Assembly: GCF_014696435.1 (NCBI RefSeq)
Contig: NZ_JACJQG010000001.1
Location: 186,001 to 250,000 of the forward strand
Direction: 5' to 3'
Length of the DNA stretch: 64,000 nt
Source: Calothrix anomala FACHB-343
Lineage (GTDB): Bacteria > Cyanobacteriota > Cyanobacteriia > Cyanobacteriales > Nostocaceae
Under the pieces are notes generated by a model. That model saw nothing but the letters and a program-made list of their open reading frames with translations, searched no databases and had not been told where the DNA came from. Every line of letters starts with the position of its first letter. Positions within the stretch are counted from its first letter, which is position 1. Both the position numbers and the translations under genes were made by a program. This document shows positions 55,794-64,000 of this stretch, one piece after another.

Positions 55794-55948
55794 CCCTAAA
55801 TTAATTCCACCAGTATGTAAGGTTATCAAAATGGGCATGGGGCAGGGGCAGGGGCATTGGGCATTGGGTAGAGACGCGATTAATCGCGTCTCTACAATTG
55901 TTTTTGTCCTCCTTCCCTTGTCCCTCTCTGCCTCATGCCCTTTATCAA
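55794..55948. repeat. phnD-phnC spacer with 20-bp palindrome
   Basis: GGGGCAT repeats (55836-55868) and the palindrome AGACGCGATTAATCGCGTCT at 55872-55891 lie between phnD and phnC. Confidence 0.8.
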
Positions 55949-56941
55949 CTACGGTTCAATACCAATACTTGCCAGTGCATTCCGTACTGGTGCTAGGTGA
56001 CGATTGTGATCTACTCTCACCAATTCTGTAGAGTTATATAAGTTACGTAGTAGCTGATTGTTTTGTGATTGATTTAACTTGAGTAGGGCATTAATAATTT
56101 TTTCGCGCATGGGTGCGGGAACATCATCATCAATGGCGATACCGTGAGCAGGTACGCCAGCAATTCTATGCAGTACGCGCAACTGATTTTTTTCTTCTGC
56201 GGTAATGTACGGAGGATTTAGCGCATATTCTGATACAGCAGCTACATCTGCTTGTCCTCGCAGTACAGCTTGCAGTGCTTTGCTGTAATTACCACCATAG
56301 CTAACTTGACCGAAGAACCCATTTAAGCGGTCTTTATCGGGGACAAATCCCTGTTTAACTAATTCACTAGTGGGGAAAATAAACCCGGAACCAGAAGTAG
56401 GAGAAGTAAACGCCATTCTTTTACCGCGTAGTTGTTCTAGGGTGCCTTTGGCGTTGTTTCTACTTTTTAAAGGGCTATTTTTGGGAACTACAAATACTGA
56501 GCTATAGGTGTATCTTCCGGAATAGTTATCGCGCACTTCAGCTAAATACAAACGAGCATTAGCTAATTGTTCTGCTTTCAACGCCGGACGGCTACTCAAG
56601 AAAGCGACATCAGCACGATTTGCTCTTAATGCTTCCACCGCAGCTGTATCATCACCCACTTGTGCTTTAACTGGGATTCCCAATTCTTTAGATAAAAACG
56701 CGCCTACAGCATTGGCTTTATTTTGCAAATCAGTGGAATCAGATCTACTAGGGAAAACTACTGTTAAAGAAGTGATGTTTTGTCTTTGGGCAAGCAAAGT
56801 AGGTGCTTGTTGATTAACTTGTTGACTAATAGTTGAATTAGCAGTAATTGGTTCTAATCCACCAAAAGTGCTGACTGCAAAACCTGCAAGGGCAGTTAGT
56901 GCAGCCCCAGCAGCCAACAAGCCCTTTTTCCTCACACTCAT
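55949..56941 (-). CDS. phnD: Phosphonate/phosphite/phosphate-binding protein PhnD
   Basis: The 330-residue protein has a signal peptide (residues 1-25, with AAGAALTALAGFAVS) and a PhnD/PtxB-type periplasmic binding domain: TSLTVVFPSRSDSTDLQNKA, VGDDTAAVEALRANRADVAF, GKRMAFTSPTSGSGFIFPTS, QADVAAVSEYAL. It should capture the substrate outside the inner membrane. It is the first gene of phnD-phnC-phnE. No C-P lyase or ptxD gene is in the window, so the substrate class is uncertain. No clear Pho box was seen upstream. Confidence 0.9.
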   Translation of the reverse strand: MSVRKKGLLAAGAALTALAGFAVSTFGGLEPITANSTISQQVNQQAPTLLAQRQNITSLTVVFPSRSDSTDLQNKANAVGAFLSKELGIPVKAQVGDDTAAVEALRANRADVAFLSSRPALKAEQLANARLYLAEVRDNYSGRYTYSSVFVVPKNSPLKSRNNAKGTLEQLRGKRMAFTSPTSGSGFIFPTSELVKQGFVPDKDRLNGFFGQVSYGGNYSKALQAVLRGQADVAAVSEYALNPPYITAEEKNQLRVLHRIAGVPAHGIAIDDDVPAPMREKIINALLKLNQSQNNQLLRNLYNSTELVRVDHNRHLAPVRNALASIGIEP

Positions 56942-57215
56942 TGCTCACTCTCCATTAAGAACTTTTCTCAAAAATTTTGCAAAATAGTTGCAAGTAAATC
57001 CTTAAAGCAATCTAAAACTTTTGAGAATAAAAGTCAATATTTTTAAACATGAGTCATTAATCAATGGATTTTATAGAGTAAAGCCGCAAGTTGATTCATG
57101 GAGCAGAGTAGTTCTAGTTTTAGCAGCACGAAGATTGGGAAAACTCAATAGACAAAGAAAAAAATTAGGCAAAAATAAATGTCTCAAAGCCAACAATCAA
57201 ATTCCAATTTCGATT

Positions 57216-57290
57216 CCCCCTCCTCGCTTGCGGGGAACTCGGGGCCCCCACTCTGTGGGGATTAGGGGCAGGGGTTAGGGGGTGGGGTTC
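57216..57290 (+). repeat. Left 75-bp inverted repeat of the DUF559 cassette
   Basis: It runs from CCCCCTCCTCGCTTGCGGGG to GGGGGTGGGGTTC and pairs with 57652-57725. It is G/C-rich with CCCC/GGGG runs. Confidence 0.85.
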
Positions 57291-57343
57291 CTTGGCAAGC
57301 ACCACCAAAACTTTGGGAAAAACTCAAGCCATTAGCACGACAG

Positions 57344-57652
57344 ATGCGGCGCGAACCGACACTTGCAGAAAAGAAACTATGGCAGAAGTTGAGATCTAAG
57401 CAACTACTAGGTTTTAAGTTTCGCCGTCAGCATGTAATCGATCGCTTTATTGTGGATTTTTACTGTCAACAAGCGCATTTGATTATTGAAGTTGATGGTG
57501 GAATTCACGAATATACCCAACAAGAAGATGCAATTCGTCAAGAATTTTTGGAAAGTCTTGGGTTAAAGGTGATGAGGTTGAAAAATGAGGATGTTTTGAA
57601 TTCAATTGATGAGACGTTGGTAAAGATTGTGCATGAGCTGCAAAGTCGGTAG
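57344..57652 (+). CDS. DUF559 (Vsr-like) endonuclease domain protein
   Basis: The 102-residue protein matches DUF559: MRREPTLAEKKLWQKLRSKQ, then LLGFKFRRQHVIDRFIVDFY and LIIEVDGGIHEYTQQEDAIR, a PD-(D/E)xK nuclease-type core as in Vsr (D and ExD/H). The frame is open upstream (LWEKLKPLARQM fits the family) but has no start codon before a stop at 57263, so the 5' end may be lost. It is enclosed by 75-bp inverted repeats. Confidence 0.8.
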   Translation: MRREPTLAEKKLWQKLRSKQLLGFKFRRQHVIDRFIVDFYCQQAHLIIEVDGGIHEYTQQEDAIRQEFLESLGLKVMRLKNEDVLNSIDETLVKIVHELQSR

Positions 57653-57725
57653 AACCCCACCCCCAACCCCTGCCCCTAATCCCCACAGAGTGGGGGCCCC
57701 GAGTTCCCCGCAAGCGAGGAGGGGG
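57652..57725 (-). repeat. Right 74-bp inverted repeat of the DUF559 cassette
   Basis: This is the reverse complement of 57216-57290 with a single-base difference. It starts at the last base of the DUF559 stop codon. Confidence 0.85.
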
Positions 57726-57846
57726 CTAAGAATTGAAATAGTTTGAATGAAATAATTTAATAATGCTTGAGTAATGCCTTGGGAGCGATGGCAAGCACAG
57801 CATTTTTAATTAAATTAAGCAGTAGATAAAGATATTAAGGGCTATT

Positions 57847-58665
57847 ATGACTTCTTCAGTTAAAGATTTGGTGCTGGTTGCTGGTGCTACTGGTGGTGTA
57901 GGACAATTAGTAGTAGGTGAACTACTAGAGAAAGGCTTAGGGGTTCGCATTCTCACAAGGAATCCTGCAAAAGCCCAAAAGATGTTTAACGATCGCGTGG
58001 AAATTGCTGTTGGTGATATTCGCGACGCCGCTACATTACCCGCCGCAATGACAAATGTTACTCATATTATCTGTTGTACTGGTACTACTGCTTTTCCTTC
58101 TGGGAGATGGGAATTCGATCCCGATCCTAGTTGGATTGAATGGGCGCAACTACTATTTGATCCGCAGTTGCGTGAATCTAGAGCAAAGAACAGTCCCCAA
58201 AAAGTTGATGCGCAAGGTGTAATTAATTTAGTAGCAGCCGCACCGCCTAATCTTCAGCGATTTGTGTTTGTGTCTTCTTGTGGTGTTTTGCGTAAAGATC
58301 AGCCGCCTTTTAATATTCTCAATGGTTTTGGCGTGCTGGATGCGAAACAAAAAGGTGAACAAGCGATCGCTAATTCTGGATTACCCTACACTATTATCCG
58401 TCCGGGACGTTTGATTGATGGCCCTTATACCTCATACGACCTCAACAGTCTTTTAAAAGCCAAAACCGATAGTAAATTAGGTGTAGTTATCGGTCAAGGC
58501 GATAAACTTGCAGGTGATGCTAGCCGCATTGATGTCGCATCAGCTTGTGTAGAATGCATTTTTATCCCAGCAACTGCAAGACAAATTTATGAATTGGCGA
58601 ATAAAGGAACAAGACCGACTTTCATTGACTGGGAGAAGCTTTTTTTACAACCAACTACTGTTTAG
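57847..58665 (+). CDS. Atypical SDR (NmrA/Tic62-like) NAD(P)-binding protein
   Basis: The 272-residue protein has the glycine motif VAGATGGVGQLVV near 13, then RILTRNPAKAQKM and GDIRDAATL. VFVSSCGVL near 141 and TIIRPGRLIDG near 183 are as in atypical SDRs related to plant At5g02240 and Tic62. The usual YxxxK is replaced by a KQKGEQAIANSGL segment, so dehydrogenase activity is uncertain. Single plus-strand gene. Confidence 0.82.
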   Translation: MTSSVKDLVLVAGATGGVGQLVVGELLEKGLGVRILTRNPAKAQKMFNDRVEIAVGDIRDAATLPAAMTNVTHIICCTGTTAFPSGRWEFDPDPSWIEWAQLLFDPQLRESRAKNSPQKVDAQGVINLVAAAPPNLQRFVFVSSCGVLRKDQPPFNILNGFGVLDAKQKGEQAIANSGLPYTIIRPGRLIDGPYTSYDLNSLLKAKTDSKLGVVIGQGDKLAGDASRIDVASACVECIFIPATARQIYELANKGTRPTFIDWEKLFLQPTTV

Positions 58666-59024
58666 CACTGTTGACTGTTGACTGTTGACTGTTGACTGTT
58701 GACTCTTAAGAAAGTTTTTTCATCCGTTCTGGTGTAAGCAATTCATGACGGCTACTTCATCCAAAAAAAAGGCTCGGCATTGAGCCAAGCCTGATTATAT
58801 CCTGGTGCTTAAACAGACATCCCAGATTAATTTATGCAAAAATTTGGCAGATTTAATCTGCCTCTAGGCTGTATATCTAACTATCCTCAAGACTGACTCA
58901 ATTTTTAAGCTCCAGGGTGACAAATTTGAACTACATTTAGCAACAAAGGGTTGCTAACTTAGATCGCTAATCCTGAAACAATGAAAGTAGACACCAAATT
59001 ACGAGCCAGAGTAAGAGCCAGATT
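58666..59024. other. Spacer with STRR and a minus-strand terminator hairpin
   Basis: TTGACTG repeats lie at 58670-58705. A hairpin GGCTC-GGCATT-GAGCC at about 58771-58786 has AAAAAAAA on its left, so on the minus strand it is an intrinsic terminator. No minus-strand gene is found upstream of it (58790-59024). The rest is unique. Confidence 0.6.
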
Positions 59025-59759
59025 ATGAGTGAACTTCCCAAGAGTCTTGAAGAAGCGATCGCCCAATCTCGCGTAGCTACCCAAGCAGCCTTAGCAGATG
59101 GACAAACTCGCCTACAAGTTGAGTTTTTGTTTCCTGAACTCAAATTTATGCTAGTAGCGGAAGATTATTTGCCTGTATTTGCTGAATATGGTTCAGGCTT
59201 GAAGGTTTTCTTTGCTGATGCGGGTGCAGCAGCTTTGGCGCGCAACCAATGGAAAGACGCTGCATTTAAAATTACAGATATTGGTACGGGTAGAGCTAAT
59301 GCGCCTAGTACCAAAATTAAACCAGAGGATGAAATTTTTCTGTTTATTGCACCAACTTCTGTGGAAGTACCGCAAATGGAAAAGTTAATGGCAGAAATTG
59401 GCGATCGCCCTGTAATTTTCTTAAATCCTCGCTTAGAAGATTATGGTGTAGTCGGCTTGGGTTATGCCGCCAGACAAGTGCGTCAGCGTTTTATTGGTAA
59501 CATCGAATCTTGCTACTACTTACGCCCTGTAGATGACCAAACTGCCGTTTTTCGATGCTATCCCGGACAGTGGTCAGTTTGGGTAGAAAAGGGTGATGAG
59601 TATCAAAAAATTGCGGAATTAGCGACAAAGCCATCTGGTGATGACTTAGATCTCATCCTCATGAAAGGACAGCCGCAAACAGCAATCGATACTGCACCTG
59701 CGAAAAAGCCTAGCGTACTGAAGGGTTTACAACGGTTCTTAAAGGCTTTGAGTAGTTAA
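59025..59759 (+). CDS. DUF1995-family protein (LPA3-like)
   Basis: The 244-residue protein has the DUF1995 layout: SLEEAIAQSRVATQAALADG, LQVEFLFPELKF, KVFFADAGAAALARNQW, DEIFLFIAPTSVEVPQMEKL, and RPVIFLNPRLEDYGVVGLGY. Plant members (LPA3) aid photosystem II assembly; the cyanobacterial role is not established. It starts at ATG 59025; the short upstream run CCAAATTACGAG is non-coding. Confidence 0.85.
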   Translation: MSELPKSLEEAIAQSRVATQAALADGQTRLQVEFLFPELKFMLVAEDYLPVFAEYGSGLKVFFADAGAAALARNQWKDAAFKITDIGTGRANAPSTKIKPEDEIFLFIAPTSVEVPQMEKLMAEIGDRPVIFLNPRLEDYGVVGLGYAARQVRQRFIGNIESCYYLRPVDDQTAVFRCYPGQWSVWVEKGDEYQKIAELATKPSGDDLDLILMKGQPQTAIDTAPAKKPSVLKGLQRFLKALSS

Positions 59760-59865
59760 AACATGTGGGCACAATAATATTGTGCCCTAGCAATTCTCCC
59801 TATTTTTTTAATTGAAAAAATTGCTTTCTGACTAAGATTTTATTGCCTCAATAATTTGTAGATAT

Positions 59866-60201
59866 TTAACTCACGGCATAATCTGTATACTGACGGATAT
59901 AAGGCGGATGAAATCCGACTACAATATCATGTTTTGGTACTCCCATTGCAGCTAGCTTTTCGCCTACATCCTCTTCAGTTCCATTCCACTGAATCCAAAT
60001 TTTGCCGTTTTTAATATCAAAATGCATCACCGGGCCAAAAATTCTGCGTTTATTTTGCCAACCGATATATATTAGTTGGTAATGGTCTTTTTCTACATCA
60101 AAAATTGTTTGTGATTCTATCTCATCATTAGATGCAGTAAGCTGGGCATATTCTGTCAGCAATTGCCGAATACATTCACGGTATTGGTTTAAGTCTGCCA
60201 T
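59866..60201 (-). CDS. xisI: XisI-family protein
   Basis: The 111-residue protein matches XisI: YRECIRQLLTEYAQLTASND near 7, then DHYQLIYIGWQNKRRIFGPV near 38, and MHFDIKNGKIWIQWNGTEED near 58. XisI and XisH were described as controlling factors for excision of the fdxN element in Anabaena, but many genomes carry XisH/XisI pairs unlinked to that element. Its ATG overlaps the end of the xisH relic. Confidence 0.88.
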   Translation of the reverse strand: MADLNQYRECIRQLLTEYAQLTASNDEIESQTIFDVEKDHYQLIYIGWQNKRRIFGPVMHFDIKNGKIWIQWNGTEEDVGEKLAAMGVPKHDIVVGFHPPYIRQYTDYAVS

Positions 60202-60262
60202 AGAATAATTTCCTCTGTTTCAACATCGTAAATGATTAGATTTATTTGAAAAAATAATGCGA
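60189..60262 (-). pseudogene. xisH: xisH 3' remnant
   Basis: The frame reading PFVALFFQINLIIYDVETEE and then IILWQT ends with the typical XisH C-terminus and overlaps the xisI start (CTATGGCAGACTTAA). Upstream the coding sequence is replaced by a GGGGCATGGCA palindrome (60268-60295) and the 105-bp MITE at 60345, so about 100 N-terminal residues are missing. Confidence 0.7.
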
Positions 60263-60344
60263 CAAATGGTAGGGGCATGGCAATGCCATGCCCTCTAGAA
60301 TATATTGATGTGCCGCCAACACTATTTAAATTGGTATTTAGATA

Positions 60345-60449
60345 TACAGCATATTTCAGGTAAATGAGGTAAGCGCTTCGGGGCATGGCAGTGCCAGTGC
60401 CCCTACAATCAACAATCATCTGTACCTCACCAACTGGCAATCTGCGGTA
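60345..60449 (+). repeat. 105-bp MITE, copy 3
   Basis: This 105-bp copy runs from TACAGC to TGCGGTA, with slightly more divergence than copies 1 and 2. It lies next to the xisH remnant. Confidence 0.8.
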
Positions 60450-60526
60450 TTTTGCAAGCTACTGTACAAGCAAAGACAAGGGCAGGAACCTGAGCAATGC
60501 CCCATGCCCCATGCCCCATGCCCTTT
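60450..60526. repeat. CCCCATG heptamers
   Basis: GCCCCATGCC repeats lie at about 60498-60523, ending at the metalloprotease stop codon. Confidence 0.7.
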
Positions 60527-63500
60527 TTAATTACTCCTTAACGGCGCATTCAAAATTTTCTCAATGCGATCGCGTGTTTCGAGAATATGGGCTTTGGTAT
60601 ACTCATCTTCAGAATTTACTCCTGCTAATTTCTCGTTGAGTTGGCGAATTTTATACCAGGCTAAGGTACGTGCATCTTCGGGTACGTATTCTTTCCGTAA
60701 TATAATATCGCTTAGTATATTTACGTACTCACGCTGCAATCCGCGACGCAGGCTAGAAATCATCAGGGGCTTGCCTTTGGGTTTGAGAACTTCTGTCCAA
60801 ATACCAGTTTGCAAAGTATCAAATAATTCAGGCAGACTCAAAGCTTTACCTTGGGGACTCTTGAGTTCGATGTCCTTGAGACGAGAAAGGCGATCGCCTG
60901 AAAGTAAATCTACCAATACCGCACTTTGCAGGTTTAAAACCAAGTCGTGAATGGGGTAGTCTAAACGTCCAACTAAGGGATAACTGCCCCAATGATACCA
61001 ACGAGAAGGGGCTAATTTATTCAGCAGTTCTGGTGAGAAGTTAAAAGCATCCTCAGCAAATACATACTTTTGTAAGGTTTCTAAAGCTTGGCGTTGTTGT
61101 TCTAAGGGTACAGGTTCAAATGGTAACCGACGTTGACGGATACCTGCTTTGCTAGGAGGTTCCCCCGCATGGACGCGATAAAAAGACTGACCGCCAATAT
61201 ATTTAGTGGTATAAAATATATTTTGGAAATAGTTACCCAATACTGAACCAAAGCGATCGCTAAGATCGCTATAACTTTCACCTGCTACTGGATAACGTTT
61301 GTTCAGCCTATCCCACATGACGCGAGAATTATCTAATTGCCATTGAGCATAGCGGAGAACGTTACCGCTATTATCCCAAGCGTTAGCTGTAGGATCGAGA
61401 TCGTAGCGATCCTCATCTGTAGAGTAACTGAACTCTGGGCGATCGGATTGATCGGCAATTTCGTCTAAAATTGGCTTTTCGGCGATGGGAGTTGAAGCTT
61501 GAGTTGGCATATAGCCATACTGAATCGCCCAGTCATCATAAGGCCCTACTATACTTGGAAAATAATCGCCCTGCTTTGTCCCTTGGGGTGCAATATTTGG
61601 CGGAATATAATCCATAACTGAAGCAGTTAAACCTTTATTACTAGTAACTTGCTTATCGTTTAACTCCTCTGGTGGTAGCAAGTTACTACCCCGGAAGTTA
61701 TGGCGTAACCCTAAGGTATGTCCGACTTCATGGGCGATAATTAAACGTAGATATTGATGGATATACTCTTTAAGTTGCTCTTGAGTGGTGGTGTTGTCTT
61801 CTAACAATGTCATCGCCATTGCACCCAAAGCAAACTGGTTAGAAGCTTCGATTCCGTAACACAAATCTGACTCCCCAGCCATTTTAGCTAACCGATTCAA
61901 CATTGGCTGTTGCTGCTGCTGATTGTTTTGGGTTTTTCCGCCCAATTTATTGACGCACAGCGTATTATTTTGCATCAACGCTGTTAAAGAACTACGTCCT
62001 TGTACTTGGTTGGGTTGTACTATTTGGCGATACTCATTTTTGAGGACGCGGACAAAACTACCATCGACTAAAATATCTGCATCCAAAATTTCCCCAGTTA
62101 AGGGATTGACGCGGGATGGCCCCCTAGCAAAAAAGCCGTCGATGGTATTAATCCAGCGAATTGTGTTGTAACGAATATCCGCAGGGTCCCATGTAGCATT
62201 ATCTGGCATTTGCCGAGCTTCGATCGCATCTTTGAATCCTGCTTTCAAAAATGCTTTATTCCACATTAGTATCCCTTCTTTAATCGCATCGCGGTATTCA
62301 TAAGGGACAGCGTTGTCAATCCAAAAGACTATCGGCTTTTTCGGTCGAGATATAGGTGCTTGGGGGTCTTCTTTTTCCAAGTTCCAGCGATTGATATAGC
62401 GGACAAATGGATCGCCGCGATCGTCTTTGGATAAGTCTTGATAGGCTGTGATAAAATAACCGACGCGATCGTCTGCTAAACGCGGTTGATATTTATTATT
62501 TGGCAGTTGTGAAAGACTATAGTGGATGCGTAAAGTAAAGCCACGACTGTCTGCTAGAGACTCAAAATTCAGCATCGGATTTTCCCGACTGCTGCTACTC
62601 CCACCACCAGAAAAATTTAATACTGTCTGGACTTCTAAGTTTTCGGGAAAGACTTTCGCGCTGCCAAAATAAGATTGATCTGTACCGCCAGGAATCCCCA
62701 AACTCAAAGATAAACCAGCTAAATCTGTGAGTAATAAATCTCCTAAGTCAATTAGCAGGGTTTTGCGTTCTGGATGAATGCTTTTAATGGGGATAGTGTA
62801 GAGTATAGAATCGCTAAACGACCGAGCGAGCGATCGCGCCTGGGGATCTCCGTCTTTGGTACGAAAATTTACATTCCGCACAGTAAATTGTAAATTATTG
62901 TCTACCCGTTTGAAATAAAATAAAAAATCCTGCAAAGGCATCCCGCTATAAATACCCTGTTCGCCAATCCCCGATTCTAAGGTGGATGTAGCTAAATAAT
63001 TTTTATTGAGTTGCTCTGGCTGAATTTCTAAATAAATTTTATTCTTTTCTTTCTGGCGATAAATGGTGAATAGTCCCTGTTGCTTTTCTGTATCTTTTGT
63101 AACTTCATCAAAAGCTTCTAGATCGTCCTTCTTTGGTGGTTTAGTCGATGTATTGGGTTTTTCATTAGGCTTTTCTGGAGTTTTTCCCGCTACTAACAAC
63201 GGTTGTTTTCCCGCTTCTTTAGGATTAGTAACGATCCAATTAAACGGTTGTTGTTGTAGCTGTTGGTTTTGATTCATTACCCAAACTTGCTGTCCGCCTT
63301 TTCCCCTAGAATTAGATAACTGAGATGTTGGTACAGCAGGTTTTTTAGCAGAATTATCTAATTTATTTAATGGTTTTAAACTTGACTTACCATTAGAAGA
63401 CGGCGCTATAACTCCTGGTGTAGTCTGATTTACACCAAATCTATCTTGTTTTTGTTGGTTATGTAACTCAGTGTTTATTTTGTTAGGAGGCGATGACTTA

Positions 63501-63568
63501 GCACTAGCAGTTGTTACTCCCAAAAACAAACCAGACAATAAAATTACATAAAGACTTAATTTATTCAT
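60527..63568 (-). CDS. Zinc-dependent metalloprotease (DUF5117/DUF4953-type)
   Basis: The 1013-residue protein has a signal peptide (residues 1-23, ending ASAKSSP), then a low-complexity Asn/Gln/Lys/Pro region to about 150. A DUF5117-like domain follows (GLFTIYRQKEKNKIYLEIQP near 165). The catalytic domain has HEVGHTLGLRHNF near 611 (HExxHxxGxxH, metzincin type), with SVMDY (Met-turn) near 650. It should be an exported protease. No partner gene is adjacent. Confidence 0.88.
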   Translation of the reverse strand: MNKLSLYVILLSGLFLGVTTASAKSSPPNKINTELHNQQKQDRFGVNQTTPGVIAPSSNGKSSLKPLNKLDNSAKKPAVPTSQLSNSRGKGGQQVWVMNQNQQLQQQPFNWIVTNPKEAGKQPLLVAGKTPEKPNEKPNTSTKPPKKDDLEAFDEVTKDTEKQQGLFTIYRQKEKNKIYLEIQPEQLNKNYLATSTLESGIGEQGIYSGMPLQDFLFYFKRVDNNLQFTVRNVNFRTKDGDPQARSLARSFSDSILYTIPIKSIHPERKTLLIDLGDLLLTDLAGLSLSLGIPGGTDQSYFGSAKVFPENLEVQTVLNFSGGGSSSSRENPMLNFESLADSRGFTLRIHYSLSQLPNNKYQPRLADDRVGYFITAYQDLSKDDRGDPFVRYINRWNLEKEDPQAPISRPKKPIVFWIDNAVPYEYRDAIKEGILMWNKAFLKAGFKDAIEARQMPDNATWDPADIRYNTIRWINTIDGFFARGPSRVNPLTGEILDADILVDGSFVRVLKNEYRQIVQPNQVQGRSSLTALMQNNTLCVNKLGGKTQNNQQQQQPMLNRLAKMAGESDLCYGIEASNQFALGAMAMTLLEDNTTTQEQLKEYIHQYLRLIIAHEVGHTLGLRHNFRGSNLLPPEELNDKQVTSNKGLTASVMDYIPPNIAPQGTKQGDYFPSIVGPYDDWAIQYGYMPTQASTPIAEKPILDEIADQSDRPEFSYSTDEDRYDLDPTANAWDNSGNVLRYAQWQLDNSRVMWDRLNKRYPVAGESYSDLSDRFGSVLGNYFQNIFYTTKYIGGQSFYRVHAGEPPSKAGIRQRRLPFEPVPLEQQRQALETLQKYVFAEDAFNFSPELLNKLAPSRWYHWGSYPLVGRLDYPIHDLVLNLQSAVLVDLLSGDRLSRLKDIELKSPQGKALSLPELFDTLQTGIWTEVLKPKGKPLMISSLRRGLQREYVNILSDIILRKEYVPEDARTLAWYKIRQLNEKLAGVNSEDEYTKAHILETRDRIEKILNAPLRSN

Positions 63569-64000
63569 CTAATCTACCCCCGACAACAATCATTAGCTAT
63601 TTTTCATTATTGGCAAAGTCCATCGGCTTTGCTGTTATCTAACATAAGCTTATTTAAAAAATATTGTTAGCTGTCTGATATGCAGCAGTAAACTTTTCAT
63701 TTCAGCTATCATCACGATTCTGCAATTTTATTAGCCAGTTTTCCTGTAGTATTTTTGCTAACAATTGTATCTGTAGCTTACAGTACGTATTATTCTGACA
63801 TCAGACTAGTAAACTTGCTGATAAAAAAGTATAACAATCTGGATTAAACCAAGGAAATTACTGGCAAATGCACCACTTCTCACGTTATCAATTTCAATTT
63901 ATACAGAGAAAAATAGTTAAGCTTCAAAGACTTTTCACTTTGGCGATCGCCACTTATTTTACAAAAGTCATATACGATACAAGTATTTGATTAATTTCCG
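63569..64000. other. Upstream region at window edge
   Basis: This is AT-rich DNA with one HIP1-like site near 63943. A 40-codon frame starts at 63868 and ends at 63990, with no support from a ribosome site or family. No gene is called. Confidence 0.4.

Noticed and set aside
57021-57278. Plus-strand frame before the DUF559 gene
   Set aside because: It ends in the inverted repeat and its translation is basic and low-complexity with no conserved block.
63868-63990. Forty-codon frame at the window edge
   Set aside because: There is no ribosome-binding site, membrane helix or recognisable family, and it is short enough to be random.

Overview
The window comes from a filamentous, heterocyst-forming cyanobacterium of the Nostocales type. 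The evidence is a complete fraC-fraD-fraE septal-junction operon, frequent HIP1 octamers (GCGATCGC), plastid/cyanobacterium-specific genes (PSRP-3/Ycf65, RpaB, NblB, CCB2/CCB4-like and DUF760 proteins), a XisH/XisI-type locus, and intergenic regions full of the heptameric STRR repeats usual in Nostoc and Calothrix relatives. No tRNA, rRNA, prophage or CRISPR array was seen.

Layout. 1-1.1 kb: tsf (partial) and rpsB. 1.6-9.2 kb: a pentapeptide-repeat protein, fraCDE (minus strand), a tandem CobA-like P-loop NTPase, an exported protein, a very small membrane ORF, a KGG stress protein and a Uma2 nuclease. 9.4-19.1 kb: a WD40 protein with a degenerate kinase domain, PSRP-3, a HAD hydrolase, HupE, an ethylene-receptor-like sensor whose H-box histidine is a tyrosine, an ABC exporter and galE. 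19.2-22.5 kb: a SafE/ferric-reductase-like fusion with an exported partner, an M28 peptidase and the 3' relic of an IS200/IS605 element. 22.5-29.6 kb: the rimP-nusA-ylxR-infB translation/transcription operon, with a terminator-like hairpin in its leader. 29.8-37.2 kb: envelope and protease genes plus toxin-antitoxin pieces in a repeat-rich stretch. 37.6-41.4 kb: divergent radA and rpaB, followed by a CCB2/CCB4-like gene and a DUF456 gene. 42.4-47.4 kb: a PEP-CTERM protein, NblB, CBS, MutT, DUF760 and a group 2 sigma factor. 48-60 kb: carB, Dps, a small conserved protein, a 2Fe-2S protein, the phnDCE importer, a DUF559 cassette between 75-bp inverted repeats, an SDR protein and a DUF1995 protein. 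59.9-63.6 kb: xisI with a broken xisH, and a large zinc metalloprotease.

Most genes are core or lineage-typical. The unusual content is in two places. One is signalling proteins that have lost catalytic residues but kept their sensory or scaffold domains: the WD40 pseudokinase and the ethylene-receptor-like protein. The other is the repeats. These include a 105-bp MITE in three full copies plus one split copy, a second TIR element nested inside that split copy and also present elsewhere with a 9-10 bp target duplication, a third TIR element and an array of four hairpins inside the second, a dispersed 20-bp palindrome, strong G-quadruplex motifs, and a 63-bp higher-order tandem repeat. MITE insertion has truncated at least one gene (a four-helix-bundle protein) and lies in the place of the missing part of xisH.
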